Positions 25,436 to 32,298 of a stretch of DNA of 64,000 nucleotides are shown here, in pieces. The notes beneath the pieces were generated by a model. The model made no database searches and was not told the origin of the DNA. It saw nothing but the letters and a program-made list of their open reading frames with translations. The number at the start of each line of letters is the position of its first letter. The first letter of the stretch is position 1. The stretch spans positions 434,001-498,000 of the forward strand of contig NZ_FZNM01000001.1 of assembly GCF_900188295.1 (NCBI RefSeq), in the 5' to 3' direction. A program made the position numbers and the translations under genes. This DNA is from Paracoccus sediminis. Its GTDB lineage: Bacteria; Pseudomonadota; Alphaproteobacteria; Rhodobacterales; Rhodobacteraceae.

Positions 25436-26052
25436 TGGGGTCAGGCGCGGGCTGGCCCGCGCTGGCGATCCTGGCCGCGTATCTGGCGCTGTTCTTCTGG
25501 GGGACGGCCGAAACGGGCCGCGTCAACGGGCGCAGCGCCTGGCTGATGGGGAAAAGCAAGGGCCGGGATCGGTGGGCGGCCCTGGCCTTTCGCGTGGCCT
25601 TCGTGTGCAGCCTTGCCGGTCCGCTGGTCTGGTCGAACTGGCCCGCCCTGGGCGACCTTGACCCGCTGTGGCGGGAACGCGGCGGGGCGGGGCGGCAACT
25701 CGTCGGCGCGTTCGTCGCAGCCCTGGGCGCCATGATCGCCTTTGCCGCGCAGATGTCGATGGGGGCATCCTGGCGGGTGGGCGTGATCGGATCCGACGCC
25801 GGGGCGCTGGTGACGGGCGGCTTGTTCCGCCTCAGCCGCAATCCGACCTTTGTCGGACAGCTTGTGCTGCTGGCGGGTGTGGCGCTGGCGATTCCCGCGC
25901 TGCCGACCCTGGCCGCGCCCCTGCTGTTTTTCGCCGCCGCCCGCGCCCAGATCCCGTCCGAGGAGGCCGTGCTGCGCAGCATCCACGGCCAGGCCTATGA
26001 CGACTGGGCCGCGCGGGTGCCCCGCTGGTTCGGCCTGCGGCCGGGGGAATGA
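25435..26052 (+). CDS. isoprenylcysteine/phospholipid methyltransferase-family membrane protein
   Basis: 205 residues with about five helices. The C-terminal half carries the ICMT/PEMT-like stretch GLFRLSRNPTFVGQLVLLAG followed by EEAVLRSIHGQAYDDWAARVPRWF, the SAM-binding region of this superfamily. Substrate is unknown; bacterial members near metal exporters are common but uncharacterised. It is translationally coupled to zntA (one-base overlap, TGATG), so it probably responds to the same metal signal. Confidence 0.75.
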   Translation: MGSGAGWPALAILAAYLALFFWGTAETGRVNGRSAWLMGKSKGRDRWAALAFRVAFVCSLAGPLVWSNWPALGDLDPLWRERGGAGRQLVGAFVAALGAMIAFAAQMSMGASWRVGVIGSDAGALVTGGLFRLSRNPTFVGQLVLLAGVALAIPALPTLAAPLLFFAAARAQIPSEEAVLRSIHGQAYDDWAARVPRWFGLRPGE

Positions 26053-26193
26053 ACCCGGCGCGACCGGAAAGGATCGTGCGCGCATCTGTTCCTGGCAACC
26101 CGGCGCGCTCCGACGGCCTTGGGGCCGCGGCGTCCGTTCGATGTTGATCGACAACACACGCCCGGCTTGACCGGCGGCGTCAAAGCCACCATT

Positions 26194-26226
26194 CTCAGTC
26201 GCAGATGAAATTCATTCGCAACTGAG
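26194..26226. promoter_or_regulatory. long palindromic operator upstream of mntH (Mur/Fur-like)
   Basis: Two 16-base arms flank a single A (26210); 13 of 16 positions pair. The left arm runs 26194-26209 starting CTCAGT, the right arm 26211-26226 ending ACTGAG, with core ATGAA/TTCAT. The TGC-AAT-like core and placement eight bases before mntH fit a Mur/Fur-family manganese box, although an MntR-type site is also possible. Confidence 0.65.
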
Positions 26227-26233
26227 GCGCTTT

Positions 26234-27562
26234 ATGGAACAACCTTCTCTCGGCTGGCGCGCTGCCTCTCACGAGCCGTCGCTGTCCGATGTCTTCCGGT
26301 CGATTGCCGTGCCGCACGGGCGGTCGGGTCTGCGACGCTTTCTGGCCTTCGTGGGTCCGGGCTATCTGGTCGCCGTGGGATACATGGATCCGGGCAACTG
26401 GGCCACATCCCTGGCCGGAGGGGCCAAGTTCGGCTATACCCTGCTGTTCGTCGCCCTGCTGTCCAACATCATGGCGATCCTGTTGCAATCGCTGTGCGCG
26501 CGGCTGGCCATCGCGTCGGGACGCGACCTGGCGCAGGCCTGCCGTGACGCGTTTCCCCGCTGGGTGTCCCTGCCCCTGTGGGTCTTTGCCGAGGCGGCCA
26601 TCATTGCCACGGACCTGGCCGAGGTGATCGGCACCGCCATCGGCCTGAACCTGCTGTTCGGCATCCCCCTGGAAATCGGCATCTTCATCACCGCGGCGGA
26701 CGTGTTCCTGATCCTGTGGCTGCAAAATCGCGGCTTCCGCTATGTCGAAGCCTTTGTCATCGCCCTGCTGGCGGTGATCGCGGGATGCTTTCTGGTCCAG
26801 ATCGCCATGGCCGATCCCGACTGGAACGCGGTGATCCGGGGCTTTGCCCCCTCGGTCGAAATCGCGACCAATCCCGAAATGCTCTACATCGCCCTGGGCA
26901 TCATCGGGGCCACGGTCATGCCCCACAATCTGTACCTGCATTCGGGCATCGTGCAGACCCGTGCCTTCGGGGTGGATCCCGGACAAAAACGGCAGGCGCT
27001 GCGGCTTGCGACCTGGGATTCGACGATCGCGCTGATGTTCGCGCTGTGCGTCAACGCCTCGATCCTGATCCTGGCCGCCGCCACCTTCTACAGCACCGGC
27101 AACACCGAGATCGTCGAGATCGACCAGGCGCACGCGCTGCTGTCGCCCCTGTTGGGCGGCGCCATCGCGCCCACCCTGTTCGGGATCGCGCTTTTGTGCT
27201 GCGGCCTGAACGCCACCATCACCGCCACCATGTCCGGTCAGATCGTGATGGAGGGGTTCATCCGCTGGCGCATCAGCCCGGTGCTGCGGCGGCTGATAAC
27301 ACGGGTGTTCGCCATCGTGCCCGCCATGGCGGTGATCCTGCTGTGGGGCAGCGAGGGCACGGGCCAGCTGCTGATCCTCAGCCAGGTCATCCTGAGCTTC
27401 CAGCTGCCGTTCGCCATCGTGCCGCTGGTGATGTTCACCGCAAGCCGCCGGAAGATGGGGGATCTGGTGGCGCCGCGATGGCTGACGCTGGCCTGCGCGG
27501 TGATCGCGGTCACGATCATCGGGTTGAACGCGAACCTTCTCTACAGCGTCCTGATTGCCTGA
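26234..27562 (+). CDS. mntH: NRAMP-family Mn2+/H+ symporter
   Basis: 442-residue divalent metal importer with 11 predicted helices. The metal-binding signature of TM1 is [14 protein letters not shown] near residue 50, and TM6 has [13 protein letters not shown] near residue 225. Both Asp/Asn and Met/His positions of Mn2+-selective NRAMP proteins are intact. It is monocistronic, preceded by a long palindromic operator and followed by a clear terminator, so manganese repression through a Fur/Mur- or MntR-type regulator encoded elsewhere is expected. Confidence 0.94.
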   Translation: MEQPSLGWRAASHEPSLSDVFRSIAVPHGRSGLRRFLAFVGPGYLVAVGYMDPGNWATSLAGGAKFGYTLLFVALLSNIMAILLQSLCARLAIASGRDLAQACRDAFPRWVSLPLWVFAEAAIIATDLAEVIGTAIGLNLLFGIPLEIGIFITAADVFLILWLQNRGFRYVEAFVIALLAVIAGCFLVQIAMADPDWNAVIRGFAPSVEIATNPEMLYIALGIIGATVMPHNLYLHSGIVQTRAFGVDPGQKRQALRLATWDSTIALMFALCVNASILILAAATFYSTGNTEIVEIDQAHALLSPLLGGAIAPTLFGIALLCCGLNATITATMSGQIVMEGFIRWRISPVLRRLITRVFAIVPAMAVILLWGSEGTGQLLILSQVILSFQLPFAIVPLVMFTASRRKMGDLVAPRWLTLACAVIAVTIIGLNANLLYSVLIA

Positions 27563-27563
27563 C

Positions 27564-27587
27564 AAAGCCGTGAGCGGCCACGGTTTT
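27564..27587 (+). terminator. rho-independent terminator of mntH
   Basis: CCGTG (27568-27572) and CACGG (27579-27583) form the GC stem around AGCGGC. The preceding AAAG can pair with the following TTTT, which also supplies the T-run. It begins directly after the mntH stop codon. Confidence 0.8.
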
Positions 27588-27589
27588 GC

Positions 27590-27620
27590 TTGAACCTCAA
27601 GCTGCTAGAGGTGCTAGGGC
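27590..27620 (+). promoter_or_regulatory. second MerR-type promoter/operator, upstream of dsbB operon
   Basis: -35 TTGAAC (27590-27595), then the dyad ACCTCAAG-CTG-CTAGAGGT (27594-27612, 7 of 8 pairs), then TAGGGC at 27615-27620 with a 19-base spacer. Its core CTCAAG-CTG-CTAGAG closely matches the zntA dyad CTCTAG-TTG-CTAGAG, so the same or a related MerR protein may act at both. Confidence 0.6.
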
Positions 27621-27652
27621 AGGCGGGGACGAAACAGCATGAACGGTGATCG

Positions 27653-27786
27653 ATGACGCTGCACCCTTTCGCAAAGGCGACCGGCCGTCTGGATGCCGGC
27701 CGGTCCCTTGCCGCCGCCGTGGCCAGGGCGCGCCTGCCGGGAAAGACCTTGCGCCTGCGGGTTCGGGGGGATTCCGCCCATGCCTG
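27653..27786 (+). CDS. possible small arginine-rich leader ORF before dsbB
   Basis: A 44-codon frame beginning MTLHPFAKATGRLDAG and ending GDSAHA. Its stop codon lies inside the first codons of dsbB (overlap ATGCCTGA), which would couple the two. It is the only frame in the 160-base gap between the MerR-type promoter and dsbB. The ribosome binding site is weak and I know no homologue, so it may be untranslated leader. Confidence 0.25.
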
Positions 27787-28211
27787 ACCGCGCGTCGCCG
27801 CCGTCCGACGCCCCGATCCTTGCCGCCTTTCTGATCGCCTTGGGCGCCACGCTGGGCGCGCTGTTCATCGGCGAGGTGATGGGGCAGATGCCCTGCGTGC
27901 TGTGCTGGTATCAGCGGATCGCCATGTTCCCGCTGGTGCCGATCCTGGCCATCGGCCTGTGGCGCCAGGACGCGGCCGTCCGGTTCTATGCGCTGCCCCT
28001 GGTGCTGGCGGGCCTTGCGGTGGCCGTGTGGCATTCGGGGCTTTACGCCGGTCTGATCCCCGAAGGCGTCACCCCCTGCACGGAAAACGGTCCGTCCTGT
28101 TCGGACCGGACCCAGATGGCTGTCCTGGGCCTGCCCATCCCCTATCTTTCGCTGGGTGCCTTCGGGGCAACAGCTTTGTGTCTGATTTTCATGAAAGGAA
28201 AGCGACCATGA
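27780..28211 (+). CDS. dsbB: DsbB-type disulfide oxidoreductase, membrane
   Basis: 143-residue four-helix membrane protein. Periplasmic loop 1 has the quinone-coupled pair in QMPCVLCWYQRIAMFP; loop 2 has the second pair in VTPCTENGPSCSDRT. These are the four DsbB cysteines that reoxidise a DsbA partner. Start 27780 has a GGGGGG ribosome binding site nearby. The next gene (a DsbA-family protein) begins inside its stop codon (ATGA), so the two form an oxidation pair. Confidence 0.87.
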   Translation: MPDRASPPSDAPILAAFLIALGATLGALFIGEVMGQMPCVLCWYQRIAMFPLVPILAIGLWRQDAAVRFYALPLVLAGLAVAVWHSGLYAGLIPEGVTPCTENGPSCSDRTQMAVLGLPIPYLSLGAFGATALCLIFMKGKRP

Positions 28212-28870
28212 ACCGAAGAACCGTCGTGGTGGGCGCCCTTGCCGTGGGCGCGGGCACGTTCGCCGCCGGATCCTGGTACGTCGCCCGCAGGCAAGAGGCC
28301 GAACAGGCCGCGGCCGTGCGCGAAACCCTGCAAGCCCAGCCCGACGCGCTTGTCCGGCCGCATTCGCCGATCCTGGGGCCGGCCGATGCGCCGGTGTCCG
28401 TGGTCGAATTCTTCGACCCGTCCTGCGAGGCCTGCCGGGCATTCCATCCCGTCATCAACGAGCTGCGCCGCCAGTATCCCGACCAGCTGCGCGTTGTGCT
28501 GCGCTATACGCCGTTCCACGAAGGATCGGACGAAGCCGTGCGCATCCTGGAGGTGGCCCGCCGCCAGAACCTGTTCGAGCCGGTGCTGGATGTCCTGTTC
28601 GACCAGCAGCCCGCCTGGGCGCTTCACGGTCAGCCGAACATGGATCTGGCCTGGAACGCGGCCGGAGAGGCCGGGCTTGATCTGTCGCGCGCCGAATCCG
28701 AGCGCCTTCATCCTGAGATCACCGGGATCCTGAATCAGGACATGGCCGATGTCCAGGCCATGCAGATCACGGGAACGCCGACCTTTTTCGTCAACGGAGA
28801 GCGGCTGACCGAACTGAGCATCCAGAACCTGCGCACGGCGGTTTCCGATGCGGTCGCCGGGCTTGGATAA
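28208..28870 (+). CDS. DsbA-family thioredoxin-like protein
   Basis: 220 residues with an N-terminal membrane anchor or signal (MNRRTVVVGALAVGAGTFAA). The active-site pair is in FFDPSCEACRAFHP near residue 77, and the cis-Pro segment is QITGTPTFFVNGERL. The CEAC dipeptide differs from CPHC of E. coli DsbA and resembles extracytoplasmic DsbA/DsbG-like proteins linked to copper-site and cytochrome maturation. It is coupled to dsbB and followed by sco and copper-chaperone genes. Confidence 0.85.
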   Translation: MNRRTVVVGALAVGAGTFAAGSWYVARRQEAEQAAAVRETLQAQPDALVRPHSPILGPADAPVSVVEFFDPSCEACRAFHPVINELRRQYPDQLRVVLRYTPFHEGSDEAVRILEVARRQNLFEPVLDVLFDQQPAWALHGQPNMDLAWNAAGEAGLDLSRAESERLHPEITGILNQDMADVQAMQITGTPTFFVNGERLTELSIQNLRTAVSDAVAGLG

Positions 28871-28882
28871 GGCACGATACCG

Positions 28883-29464
28883 ATGAGCTTGCGAACGATC
28901 CGCCTGATCCTGTGGGGGCTGGTTCTGGCGGCAGCGGCGGCCCTGGCGGTCCAGCAGTGGACGATGCGGGAAACGGCCGTGGATTCGTTTCGGCCCGACT
29001 TCGCCCTTCAGGACGGAAAGGGCCAGACCTATACCATGGCCGATTTCAAGGGACGGTTCGCCCTGGTCTTCTTCGGCTTTACCAACTGCCCCGACGTCTG
29101 CCCGACCACCATGTCCGAAGTCGCCCAGGTGATGGACGATCTGGGCGCCAGGGCGGACCAGGTGCAGCCGCTGTTCATCTCGATCGATCCCGAACGGGAT
29201 CGCAGGCAGGGCCTGGGCGAATACGTGGCGGCCTTTCACCCGGCCATCCTGGGCCTGGCCGGCGACGATGCGGCCACGCGGGACGCCGCCAGCAGCTTCA
29301 AGATCCATTTCAGCCGCGAAGACGATCCGGCGGCCCCGGACGGCTACACTATGTCGCACAGTCCCGGATTGTATCTGGTCGGTCCGGATGGTGAATGGCT
29401 GCGACAGTTCGCCTATGAAACGCCCGCCGCCGAGATTCTGGCGGATATCGAGAAAAGGATATGA
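28883..29464 (+). CDS. SCO1/SenC-family copper metallochaperone (first copy)
   Basis: 193 residues with one N-terminal transmembrane anchor. The copper-binding pair is in FTNCPDVCPTTMSE near residue 73 and the ligand His in GYTMSHSPGLYLV near residue 158. SCO proteins load the CuA site of cytochrome c oxidase or act as thiol reductases for it. It is followed by a PCuAC gene with ATGA overlap, the usual delivery partner. It shares the operon with a second, distinct SCO protein. Confidence 0.9.
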   Translation: MSLRTIRLILWGLVLAAAAALAVQQWTMRETAVDSFRPDFALQDGKGQTYTMADFKGRFALVFFGFTNCPDVCPTTMSEVAQVMDDLGARADQVQPLFISIDPERDRRQGLGEYVAAFHPAILGLAGDDAATRDAASSFKIHFSREDDPAAPDGYTMSHSPGLYLVGPDGEWLRQFAYETPAAEILADIEKRI

Positions 29465-29943
29465 CCATGAAGGCCTTCGCGCTTGCATTTGGATATGCGA
29501 TGGTGCTGCCCACGCTGGCCCTGGCCGAATGCCCCGGCGTGACGGCGGGCGAACTGACCGTCTCCAAGGCCTGGTCGCGCGTGACCATCGGCACGCAGCG
29601 TCCGGCGGTCTTTTATGTCGAAATCCGCAACGACGGGCAGACCGACGATCGGCTGATCGGAATCGAGACGTCGGCCGCGGGAATGCCGATGCTGCACCAG
29701 ACGGTCATCAAGGACGGCGTGGCCTCGATGCCGCATGCCGCAGCGGTCGAAATCCCGGCAGGGCAGACCGTTTCCCTGGCGCCGGGCGGCTATCACGGAA
29801 TGCTGATGGATCTGACCAGGCCGCTTGTCGAGGGCGAGAGCTTTCCCGTCACGCTGACCTTTGAACAGGCGGGCGCGGTCGAGATCGAAACCCGGATCCT
29901 GCCCATCCGCGCGCAAGAGGCGCAATGCGACGCCGAACGCTGA
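29461..29943 (+). CDS. PCuAC-type periplasmic copper chaperone
   Basis: 160 residues with a signal peptide ending at ALAE. The copper motif is present as MPMLHQTVIKDG...MPH followed by GGYHGMLMDL, matching the Met/His pattern H-M-X10-M-X21-H-X-M. PCuAC hands Cu(I) to SCO and to the CuA site of oxidase subunit II. It overlaps the first sco by four bases and the second by 19, so the three are produced together. The oxidase cluster at 55-60 kb is a plausible client. Confidence 0.9.
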   Translation: MTMKAFALAFGYAMVLPTLALAECPGVTAGELTVSKAWSRVTIGTQRPAVFYVEIRNDGQTDDRLIGIETSAAGMPMLHQTVIKDGVASMPHAAAVEIPAGQTVSLAPGGYHGMLMDLTRPLVEGESFPVTLTFEQAGAVEIETRILPIRAQEAQCDAER

Positions 29944-30539
29944 TCCTGGGCGGTGCGGGCCTGGCGGGTGCGTTCGGCTTTACCCTGGGTCTTGGCGCCT
30001 GGCGCAGCGGCGACCTGCAAGGGTCGGCCCCGGACGCGACGGCCGCGAACAGCCGGGCCGACCTGTCCCGGATGGCCTGGCGGCTGATCGACGACCGGGG
30101 CGCGCCGGTTGGACCGCAGGATTGGCTGGGGCGGGCCAGCATGGTCTTTTTCGGGTTCACCTGGTGCCCGGACGTTTGTCCCACCACGCTGATGGACATC
30201 GCCGACTGGCTGGAAGGGCTGGGACCGGATGCGGACCGGATCGGGATCGCCATGATTACCGTCGATCCCCAGCGCGACAGTCCCGCGGTTCTGGCCGAAT
30301 ACCTGTCGAATTTCGATCCGCGCATTCGCGGCCTGACCGGAACGCCGGATGCGGTCGCCACGGCCGCCGCCGCGTTCGGCGTCACCTATGCCCGCGTGCC
30401 GCAGTCCGACGGCGACTATACCATGAACCACACCTCGGGCGTGTTCGTCTTTCAGCCCTCGGGCGAACTGGCGAGCGTCATCGATTTCCACGAGGAGCGC
30501 CGTTTCGCGGTGCCCAAGATCCGGAGAGCCATCGGATGA
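29925..30539 (+). CDS. SCO1/SenC-family protein (second copy)
   Basis: 204 residues, starting MRRRTLILGGAGLAGAFG, an anchor or twin-arginine-like leader. The metal/thiol pair is in FTWCPDVCPTTLMD near residue 84, and the ligand His in DYTMNHTSGVFVF near residue 169. It differs clearly from the first SCO, so it is not a recent tandem duplicate. Two SCO proteins around one PCuAC suggest separate reductase and metal-delivery jobs. It overlaps DUF411 by ATGA. Confidence 0.88.
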   Translation: MRRRTLILGGAGLAGAFGFTLGLGAWRSGDLQGSAPDATAANSRADLSRMAWRLIDDRGAPVGPQDWLGRASMVFFGFTWCPDVCPTTLMDIADWLEGLGPDADRIGIAMITVDPQRDSPAVLAEYLSNFDPRIRGLTGTPDAVATAAAAFGVTYARVPQSDGDYTMNHTSGVFVFQPSGELASVIDFHEERRFAVPKIRRAIG

Positions 30540-31003
30540 AGAAGAACGCCGTGCTGATCGCGCTTGCCCTTCTGGCCGCACCTGTGCCCCTGGGGGCGCA
30601 GGACGCCCCCGGCGCCATTCATGTGGTCGAGGGACAGGGCTGCGAATGCTGCGCCAAATGGACGGAATATCTGCAAGAGCAAGGGTTCGAGGTGACGTCC
30701 GAAGAACGCTTTGGCATGCTGCTGATCCAGCACAAGATCGCGCAGGGCGTTCCGGCCCGGCTGTATTCCTGCCATACCGCGCAGATCGACGGTTATTTCC
30801 TGGAAGGCCATGTGCCCGCCGAGGATATCCGCCGGCTTCTGGACGAACGGCCGGACGCCGCCGGCCTGGCGGTGGCCGGAATGCCCTATGGCAGCCCCGG
30901 CATGGGCCCGCAAGCCAGCCGCGAAGCCTATGAGGTGCTGCTGGTGCGCAAGGACGGCAGCAGCGAGGTGTTCACCCGTTATCCCGCCGGCGACGGCGTC
31001 TAG
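30536..31003 (+). CDS. DUF411 metal-binding secreted protein
   Basis: 155 residues with a signal peptide (ALLAAPVPLGAQ). The DUF411 signature CxCC is in GQGCECCAKWTEYL near residue 36, followed by ARLYSCHTAQIDGYFLEGHVP. DUF411 proteins commonly accompany copper-resistance genes and are proposed copper binders. It is the last tightly coupled gene of the dsbB-dsbA-sco-pcuAC-sco-DUF411 set. Confidence 0.85.
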   Translation: MKKNAVLIALALLAAPVPLGAQDAPGAIHVVEGQGCECCAKWTEYLQEQGFEVTSEERFGMLLIQHKIAQGVPARLYSCHTAQIDGYFLEGHVPAEDIRRLLDERPDAAGLAVAGMPYGSPGMGPQASREAYEVLLVRKDGSSEVFTRYPAGDGV

Positions 31004-31034
31004 ATCAATTCCATCCCTGACGGAGCCTTTCTGA

Positions 31035-31559
31035 ATGGCCAGTTTGAACCGGCGTCATTTTTCCCTGGCAGGCCTTGCGGCCCTGGCGGCCTGTGGCGCC
31101 CCGACGCCGCCAAAGCCGGACTTCAAGGTCTATTCCGGCCCCCCCGTCACGCAGGTCGTCGTGCAGAAAGGCCAACGGCGGATGTATCTTCTGAACGGGA
31201 CGACGGTGCTCAAATCCTATGATTTCGGCCTGGGCTTCCAGCCGGTCGGCCACAAGCAGTTCGAAGGGGACGGCAAGACCCCCGAAGGGCTGTATTTCAT
31301 CGACCGCTTCAATCCGCGCAGCCGGTATCACCTGTCCGTCGGCGTCTCCTATCCGAACGAACGCGATATTGCCTTTGCCCAGCAGTTCGGCCGCGATCCC
31401 GGCGGTGATATCATGATCCATGGCCGTGGTCCTGAAGGCAACCGCCTGGTGCGCCAGAAACGGGACTGGACGGCCGGGTGCATCACCGTCAGCGACGACG
31501 AGGTCGAGGACATCTATGCCATGCTGAAACCCGGCGTCCCGATCATGATCTATGCGTGA
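31035..31559 (+). CDS. L,D-transpeptidase family lipoprotein
   Basis: 174 residues. The leader MASLNRRHFSLAGLAALAAC ends in a lipobox (LAAC). The YkuD catalytic region has IMIHGRGPEGNRL followed by RDWTAGCITVSDDE, giving the His and Cys of the active site. Such enzymes make 3-3 peptidoglycan cross-links or attach proteins. It follows DUF411 by 31 bases and may be read from the same transcript, though a link with copper is not obvious (copper inhibits L,D-transpeptidases in E. coli). Confidence 0.85.
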   Translation: MASLNRRHFSLAGLAALAACGAPTPPKPDFKVYSGPPVTQVVVQKGQRRMYLLNGTTVLKSYDFGLGFQPVGHKQFEGDGKTPEGLYFIDRFNPRSRYHLSVGVSYPNERDIAFAQQFGRDPGGDIMIHGRGPEGNRLVRQKRDWTAGCITVSDDEVEDIYAMLKPGVPIMIYA

Positions 31560-31689
31560 CGGCCCGGCCGGGATCCGCCGGACGCCACCTGCCGCATCGT
31601 GGTTCATCGCCGCACGGCCTTGACGGATCACCGATCCGGCTCGTGTCGGCGGGGTATCGGGTTCTAGACGCCGGAGTTCGGTCCCGTCG

Positions 31690-31946
31690 ATACGGGTTGC
31701 CCCCGCGTGTGGATCGTCCGCATGACGGATCGAATCACAGCGGTCCGTGCCGTATCCGCAAGGCCGAGACCTGCCCCCCTGTCCGGCGCGGCCCTGGCCG
31801 GTCGGGTCGATGTTGTATTCCGAAGGCAGCACGACCGTGACCAGGATCGCCGCCGCCACGCCAGCGGCGATGACGGCGGGCGCCGGCACAAGGGCCGGCA
31901 CGACTGGAATCATCATCGGTCGGGTCACGGCCCCGTGCTCGGGCAT
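31690..31946 (-). pseudogene. remnant of a transmembrane anchor protein
   Basis: On the minus strand from 31946 a frame reads MPEHGAVTRPMMIPVV and then AILVTVVLPSEYNIDPTGQGR. I recognise the latter as the hallmark of the small single-helix transmembrane anchor proteins found near metal genes in Rhodobacteraceae (usual form VTVVLPAEYGIDPTG.GR.LGLT). The family continuation appears in a different frame as GLGLADTARTAVIR, so the gene is interrupted by a frameshift or short insertion. No complete frame follows. Family identity is from memory. Confidence 0.5.
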
Positions 31947-32002
31947 CCGTTCCGCCCTCGGTCCCCTGCGGCCTTCGGACGGATCCGCATGGCGCTTGCC
32001 TT

Positions 32003-32019
32003 ATCCCCCCAGGGGGGAT
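32003..32019. promoter_or_regulatory. CsoR/RcnR-type operator overlapping the regulator's ribosome binding site
   Basis: ATCCCCCCAGGGGGGAT is a perfect 17-base palindrome (8-base arms around one A) ending one base before the ATG at 32020. C/G-tract dyads are typical operators of the CsoR/RcnR family. The AGGGGGG half is also the only Shine-Dalgarno-like sequence, so repressor binding and translation start share the same bases. Confidence 0.75.
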
Positions 32020-32289
32020 ATGACGCCCTTTGTGTCACATGCCCCCCATCATGCAAGCCATCCCGGCCTGATTCAGCGGCTGAAACGCGCCGAGGGTCAT
32101 CTGCGCCACGTGATCGCCATGATCGAGGGGCAGCAGCCTTGTCTGGAGATCGCCCGGCAGCTGGCTGCGGTCGAAAGCGCCGTGACCGCGGCCAAGCGGG
32201 CGCTGATCCACGATCACATCGATCACTGCCTTGTCCACCAGACGGGCGACGCCCTGGCCGAGACGAAGGCCCTGAGCCGACTGTTATAG
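32020..32289 (+). CDS. CsoR/RcnR-family metal-sensing repressor
   Basis: 89-residue all-helical repressor of the DUF156 family. Ligand positions are C41 in GQQPCLEIARQL, H66 and C70 in HDHIDHCLV. Spacing C-25-H-4-C equals the Cu(I) site of CsoR rather than the Cys-His-His of Ni/Co-sensing RcnR. The His-rich N-terminus (SHAPHHASH), however, resembles RcnR/NreA types. It is followed after nine bases by a His-tailed MFS exporter, which it probably controls together with itself. Metal identity (Cu, Ni or Co) is unresolved. Confidence 0.82.
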   Translation: MTPFVSHAPHHASHPGLIQRLKRAEGHLRHVIAMIEGQQPCLEIARQLAAVESAVTAAKRALIHDHIDHCLVHQTGDALAETKALSRLL

Positions 32290-32298
32290 GGATCCACC

